Shown piece by piece: positions 7,002 through 9,367 of a stretch of 9,367 nucleotides of DNA. This stretch comes from JBCDBY01 sp039182715 (lineage in GTDB: Bacteria > Planctomycetota > PLA2). Location of the stretch: contig JBCDBY010000179.1 in the NCBI GenBank assembly GCA_039182715.1, positions 1 to 9,367 of the forward strand, in the 5' to 3' direction. The position numbers and the translations under genes are program-made. Within the stretch, counting starts at the first letter, position 1, and each line of letters opens with the position of its first letter. Below the pieces are notes generated by a model, which saw only the letters and a program-made list of their open reading frames with translations, made no database searches and had not been told where the DNA came from.

Positions 7002-8837
7002 TCAGCCGCGCTTGGGGGTGCGCCGGGAGGGCGCCGCCTTGGGTTTCTCGGTCTTCTCGACCTTCGCGGGCTTCTTTTCGCGTTCCGCGATCTCGGCGTA
7101 GACCTTGTCGCGCAGCGACTCGAACTCGTTGCGCAGATCGCTCGGGAACTCGATGTGGCCCAGCTTGGCGAGCATGATGCGCGCCGCGCCCGGCTTGACG
7201 ATCGCGGCGATCTGCACCCGCTGCATCATGTCGAGCATGAGCGCGCGCATCGTCTCGCGCGACAGGGCCGAGGCGCGCGTGAAGGGGTAGTCCTTGCTGA
7301 CCAGCGCGAAGCGCTCCATCGAGGAGAGCAGCGAGTCGTCCGCGGGAGACTTGGCGAGCGCCGACGTTGCGGCGAAGCCGGCGCGATGCTGCGCCTCGAA
7401 CGCCTGCCACTCGCGCACCGCCTGCCAGCCGCCCAGTCCGAAGACGACGCTGGCGAGCGCCAGCAGGATGCGGCGGCGTCGGCGGATCTGGCGCAGCTTG
7501 ACCTTGCCCGACTCGATCTCGCCGATGCGCTCGCGCGCCTCGTCGCAGTCGCGGTCGACCGCGAGGACGCTCCGATAGTAGTGCAGCGCGTCGCGGAACT
7601 CCGAAGCGCTCCAGGCGCGGCGCGCGAGGACGAGCATCTCCTCGGCGGCCTGCTTCGGCTCGTGCAGCTTCACGTAGGTCGCAGCGAGCGCCTCGCGCAG
7701 CGCGATGTTCTCTTCGTCGCGTTCCACGAGGCGCACGTAGACGTCGCGCGCCTCCTCGTGCAGCGACTGCGCGGCGTACGCCTCGGCGAGCCTACGACCC
7801 GCCTTGATGAACTCGCTCCGCTCGGCGCGGTTGTCGTGGATCTTCAGGATGCGATCGAGCGTGTCGGTGTCGAACGGGACGAGCACCGCCGCACGCTCGT
7901 AGCACTCCAGCGCGCCATCGAGATCGCCCAGCTCCTCGCGCGCGAACGCGAGTCGCTTCTGCTCGCGCGCCGCTTCCTTCTTGCGGCCCGACTTCTCGTA
8001 GAGCTTCGCCAGATCGCCGCGCGCCTCGAGGTCGCCGCCCTCACGCTCCAGCGCGCTTTCGAGGTAGGTGGCGGCGCGATGCACCTCGCCGCTCGCCTGC
8101 GCCTTCTGCGCCAGCTCGCGCAGGTGATCGGCCGAGGCGCGCGTAGCCCAGCCGTTCTCGACAAGCTCGGCGACCGTCTTCAGCACGTGGAAGCGGGGGT
8201 CGGGGAGCTGGTCGAGGACGGTGCGGAGGTCCTGGGTGCCGTCCAGCAGCGTCAGGACGTGCGCCGCCTCCTCGGGCAGATCCTCGGTCGGCTCCTGCGT
8301 GGCGACGAAGATCTCGCGCTCGGATGCGATCTGGCGCGCGATGCCTTCCCACTCGTCGAGCCGCCGTGCCGCCTCCATGGAGACCGCCTGCGGGTCGATC
8401 GTGATGTTGCACTCGAGCTGGTCCTTGTCGAACTGCGTCGCCGGCGCGCGCCCGTCCTCGAACTGGAACGAGGCGGTCTTCCAGCCGAACAGCAGGATCA
8501 CCTCTTCCTCGACCGCCTGGCGGACGCCGTGGTCGAAGGCCTGCTCGTTGAAGTCGTCCTGCTTGGCGAGCATCGCGCGCAGCGTGCGGCGTCGTCGGCG
8601 CCGCTGCGCGGTGCGAATCGAGTCGACCGGTGCGGCGTCGGCGCGCTCGGCGATGAGCGCGTAGTCGAACGGCTTGTCGTCACCGTGCGAGAACGCCCTG
8701 ATCCGGCCCTCCTCGCAATAGACCTCGGCATGCCGGTCCCGCTCCATCACCTTCAGCACGCCGGTAAGGCGGTTGAAGGCGACGTTCTGGAAGACCTCTC
8801 CGAGGCCGATCGTGGTGAGTTCGCCTGCGAAACCCAT
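7002..8837 (-). CDS. DUF4388 (PatA-like N-terminal) and TPR membrane protein
   Basis: Protein of 611 residues. The N terminus (about 1-165) is a DUF4388 domain: MGFAGELTTIGLGEVFQNVA, then RLTGVLKV, EVYCEEGRIRAFSHG and VILLFGWKTASFQFEDG. This domain is often found in signalling proteins of Myxococcota, Planctomycetota and cyanobacteria, and is thought to mediate protein contacts. An Arg-rich run (79-84) interrupts it. A segment at about 186-232 (VLTLLDGTQDLRTVLDQL) resembles the winged-helix-like part that often follows DUF4388. TPR-like helical pairs cover about 236-440 (LYEKSGRKKEAAREQ, GDLDGALECYERA, LHYYRSVLAVD). A basic stretch RQIRRRRR precedes a single span (about 456-474), placing the N terminus in the cytoplasm. 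The last 110 or so residues lie outside and end in a Lys/Pro-rich tail. The ATG fits the family start, but no ribosome binding site is close by. The precise role is unknown. Confidence 0.9.
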   Translation of the reverse strand: MGFAGELTTIGLGEVFQNVAFNRLTGVLKVMERDRHAEVYCEEGRIRAFSHGDDKPFDYALIAERADAAPVDSIRTAQRRRRRRTLRAMLAKQDDFNEQAFDHGVRQAVEEEVILLFGWKTASFQFEDGRAPATQFDKDQLECNITIDPQAVSMEAARRLDEWEGIARQIASEREIFVATQEPTEDLPEEAAHVLTLLDGTQDLRTVLDQLPDPRFHVLKTVAELVENGWATRASADHLRELAQKAQASGEVHRAATYLESALEREGGDLEARGDLAKLYEKSGRKKEAAREQKRLAFAREELGDLDGALECYERAAVLVPFDTDTLDRILKIHDNRAERSEFIKAGRRLAEAYAAQSLHEEARDVYVRLVERDEENIALREALAATYVKLHEPKQAAEEMLVLARRAWSASEFRDALHYYRSVLAVDRDCDEARERIGEIESGKVKLRQIRRRRRILLALASVVFGLGGWQAVREWQAFEAQHRAGFAATSALAKSPADDSLLSSMERFALVSKDYPFTRASALSRETMRALMLDMMQRVQIAAIVKPGAARIMLAKLGHIEFPSDLRNEFESLRDKVYAEIAEREKKPAKVEKTEKPKAAPSRRTPKRG

Positions 8838-8941
8838 AGTTCAGGACCGACCGGGGACCGGTCGCGCCTCCTGCCTATCGGCACGCGGCTCGCTCCGGCT
8901 GAATGGCCTATTTTCAGCGCCATTTCTTCCGATAAGGAGAC
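8838..8941. promoter_or_regulatory. Divergent intergenic region between DUF4388-TPR gene and exported-protein gene
   Basis: These 104 bases should hold promoters for both flanking genes. They contain a strong 7-bp hairpin (8848-8864) and a weaker dyad, GCTGAA-N9-TTCAGC (8898-8918), with TATTTT at 8909-8914 as a possible -10 for the plus-strand gene. No good -35 is seen 16-18 bases before it. AAGGAG at 8934-8939 is the ribosome binding site candidate for the plus gene. Confidence 0.4.
8848..8864. promoter_or_regulatory. Perfect 7-bp inverted repeat upstream of the DUF4388-TPR gene
   Basis: CGACCGG-GGA-CCGGTCG is a perfect palindrome with a 3-base loop, ending 10 bases before the ATG of the minus-strand gene. 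As DNA it could be an operator. As RNA it would put a stable GC hairpin exactly where a ribosome binding site should lie, which fits the absence of one for this gene. Confidence 0.5.
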
Positions 8942-9367
8942 GTGCGCGCGCTGGTCCTGCTCTGTCTTTGTTCACTCCCGGCTTCGGCCGACGTGGTGGA
9001 ACTGCGCGGCGGCGGCAAGCTGAGCGGCGAAATCGAGTCGGAGAGCGAGGCGGAGGTGGTGCTGCGCATGCCGGCGGGCCGCATGGTCGTGCCGCGCGCC
9101 CGCATCGCCCGCATCGTGCGCGAGCAGTCCCAGGACTACCTGCGACGCGAAGCGAAATCGCGACTCTCCAGCGGATCGACCGGCGCGGCGGTGGAGCTCT
9201 ACGAGAAGGCGCTGCGGCTCGACCCGGAGGCGCGCAGGCCGCTGGCCGATGCGCTCGCCACCGACATCCATTGGGCCAAGGACGTGTTCGGCGTGCTGGA
9301 AACCGCGGGCCAGGATCCGGTCGCGCGCCCCCTAGCGGCGCAGAAAACGGCCCGTTCCAGCCCGGGC
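8942..9367 (+). CDS. Exported protein with short beta-rich domain and TPR-like region, N-terminal part (runs off right edge)
   Basis: The frame from the GTG is open for 142 codons to the window end. The first 16 residues, MRALVLLCLCSLPASA, form a typical signal peptide with an ASA cleavage site. A short segment follows, VVELRGGGKLSGEI to VVLRMPAGRMVVPRARIARI (about 18-58). Short repeats of this kind ('write a value, modify its grade, by a positively charged wing') are common at the N termini of exported TPR proteins in Planctomycetota and look like a small beta barrel. AAVELYEKALRLDPEAR (82-98) is a TPR-like helix pair. The GTG has AAGGAG only 2 bases upstream, closer than usual, but the signal peptide supports this start; CTG at 8951 is a weaker alternative. 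It is divergent from the DUF4388-TPR gene. The function is not assigned. Confidence 0.82.
   Translation, partial: MRALVLLCLCSLPASADVVELRGGGKLSGEIESESEAEVVLRMPAGRMVVPRARIARIVREQSQDYLRREAKSRLSSGSTGAAVELYEKALRLDPEARRPLADALATDIHWAKDVFGVLETAGQDPVARPLAAQKTARSSPG

Noticed and set aside
7155..9023. A 622-codon open frame on the plus strand opposite the DUF4388-TPR gene
   Set aside because: Low-complexity Arg/Leu/Val/Ala/Glu composition, no domain, and it runs across the divergent intergenic region. The minus gene has clear domain motifs.

Overview
The window is a GC-rich piece of bacterial chromosome, densely packed with genes; no stretch over about 105 bases lacks one. I see no tRNA, rRNA, insertion sequence, integrase or CRISPR array. 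Several traits suggest a soil or aquatic lineage such as Planctomycetota, Myxococcota or another deep-branching GC-rich phylum. They are a di-haem b558-type succinate dehydrogenase, a DUF4388-TPR membrane protein, a large protein of carboxypeptidase-regulatory-like folds, and an exported 'VVELRGGGKLSGEI' protein. This placement is an inference from protein styles, not a phylogeny.

Layout, left to right. (1) 1-1085, minus strand: sdhC followed by the first 130 codons of sdhA, overlapping by ATGA, for respiratory succinate oxidation. (2) 1144-2617, plus strand: an FtsX/MacB-type ABC permease with no ATPase gene beside it, then a 101-residue unknown protein, probably translationally coupled. (3) 2627-5057, minus strand: a three-gene unit of an OmpR-type response regulator, its histidine kinase (TTG start, overlapping the regulator) and a DUF5063 protein. 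(4) 5128-6930, plus strand: a 600-residue membrane-anchored or exported protein of repeated beta-sandwich domains, divergent from the regulator. (5) 6931-7000: five tandem copies of a 14-bp unit between convergent genes. (6) 7002-8837, minus strand: a 611-residue DUF4388-TPR protein with one membrane span. (7) 8942 to the right edge, plus strand: the start of an exported protein with a short beta-rich domain and a TPR-like helix pair.

The genes look like ordinary housekeeping and envelope or signalling functions rather than one defined system. The less ordinary features are at the junctions. At both convergent gene pairs the two stop codons sit in a symmetric sequence: a 15-bp hairpin at 2615-2629 and the 14-bp array at 6931-7000. 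In the array every unit keeps a stop codon on both strands. A 7-bp perfect hairpin lies just upstream of the DUF4388 gene. The grouping of a two-component system with DUF5063 and the lone permease with an unknown small protein are the main leads on function.
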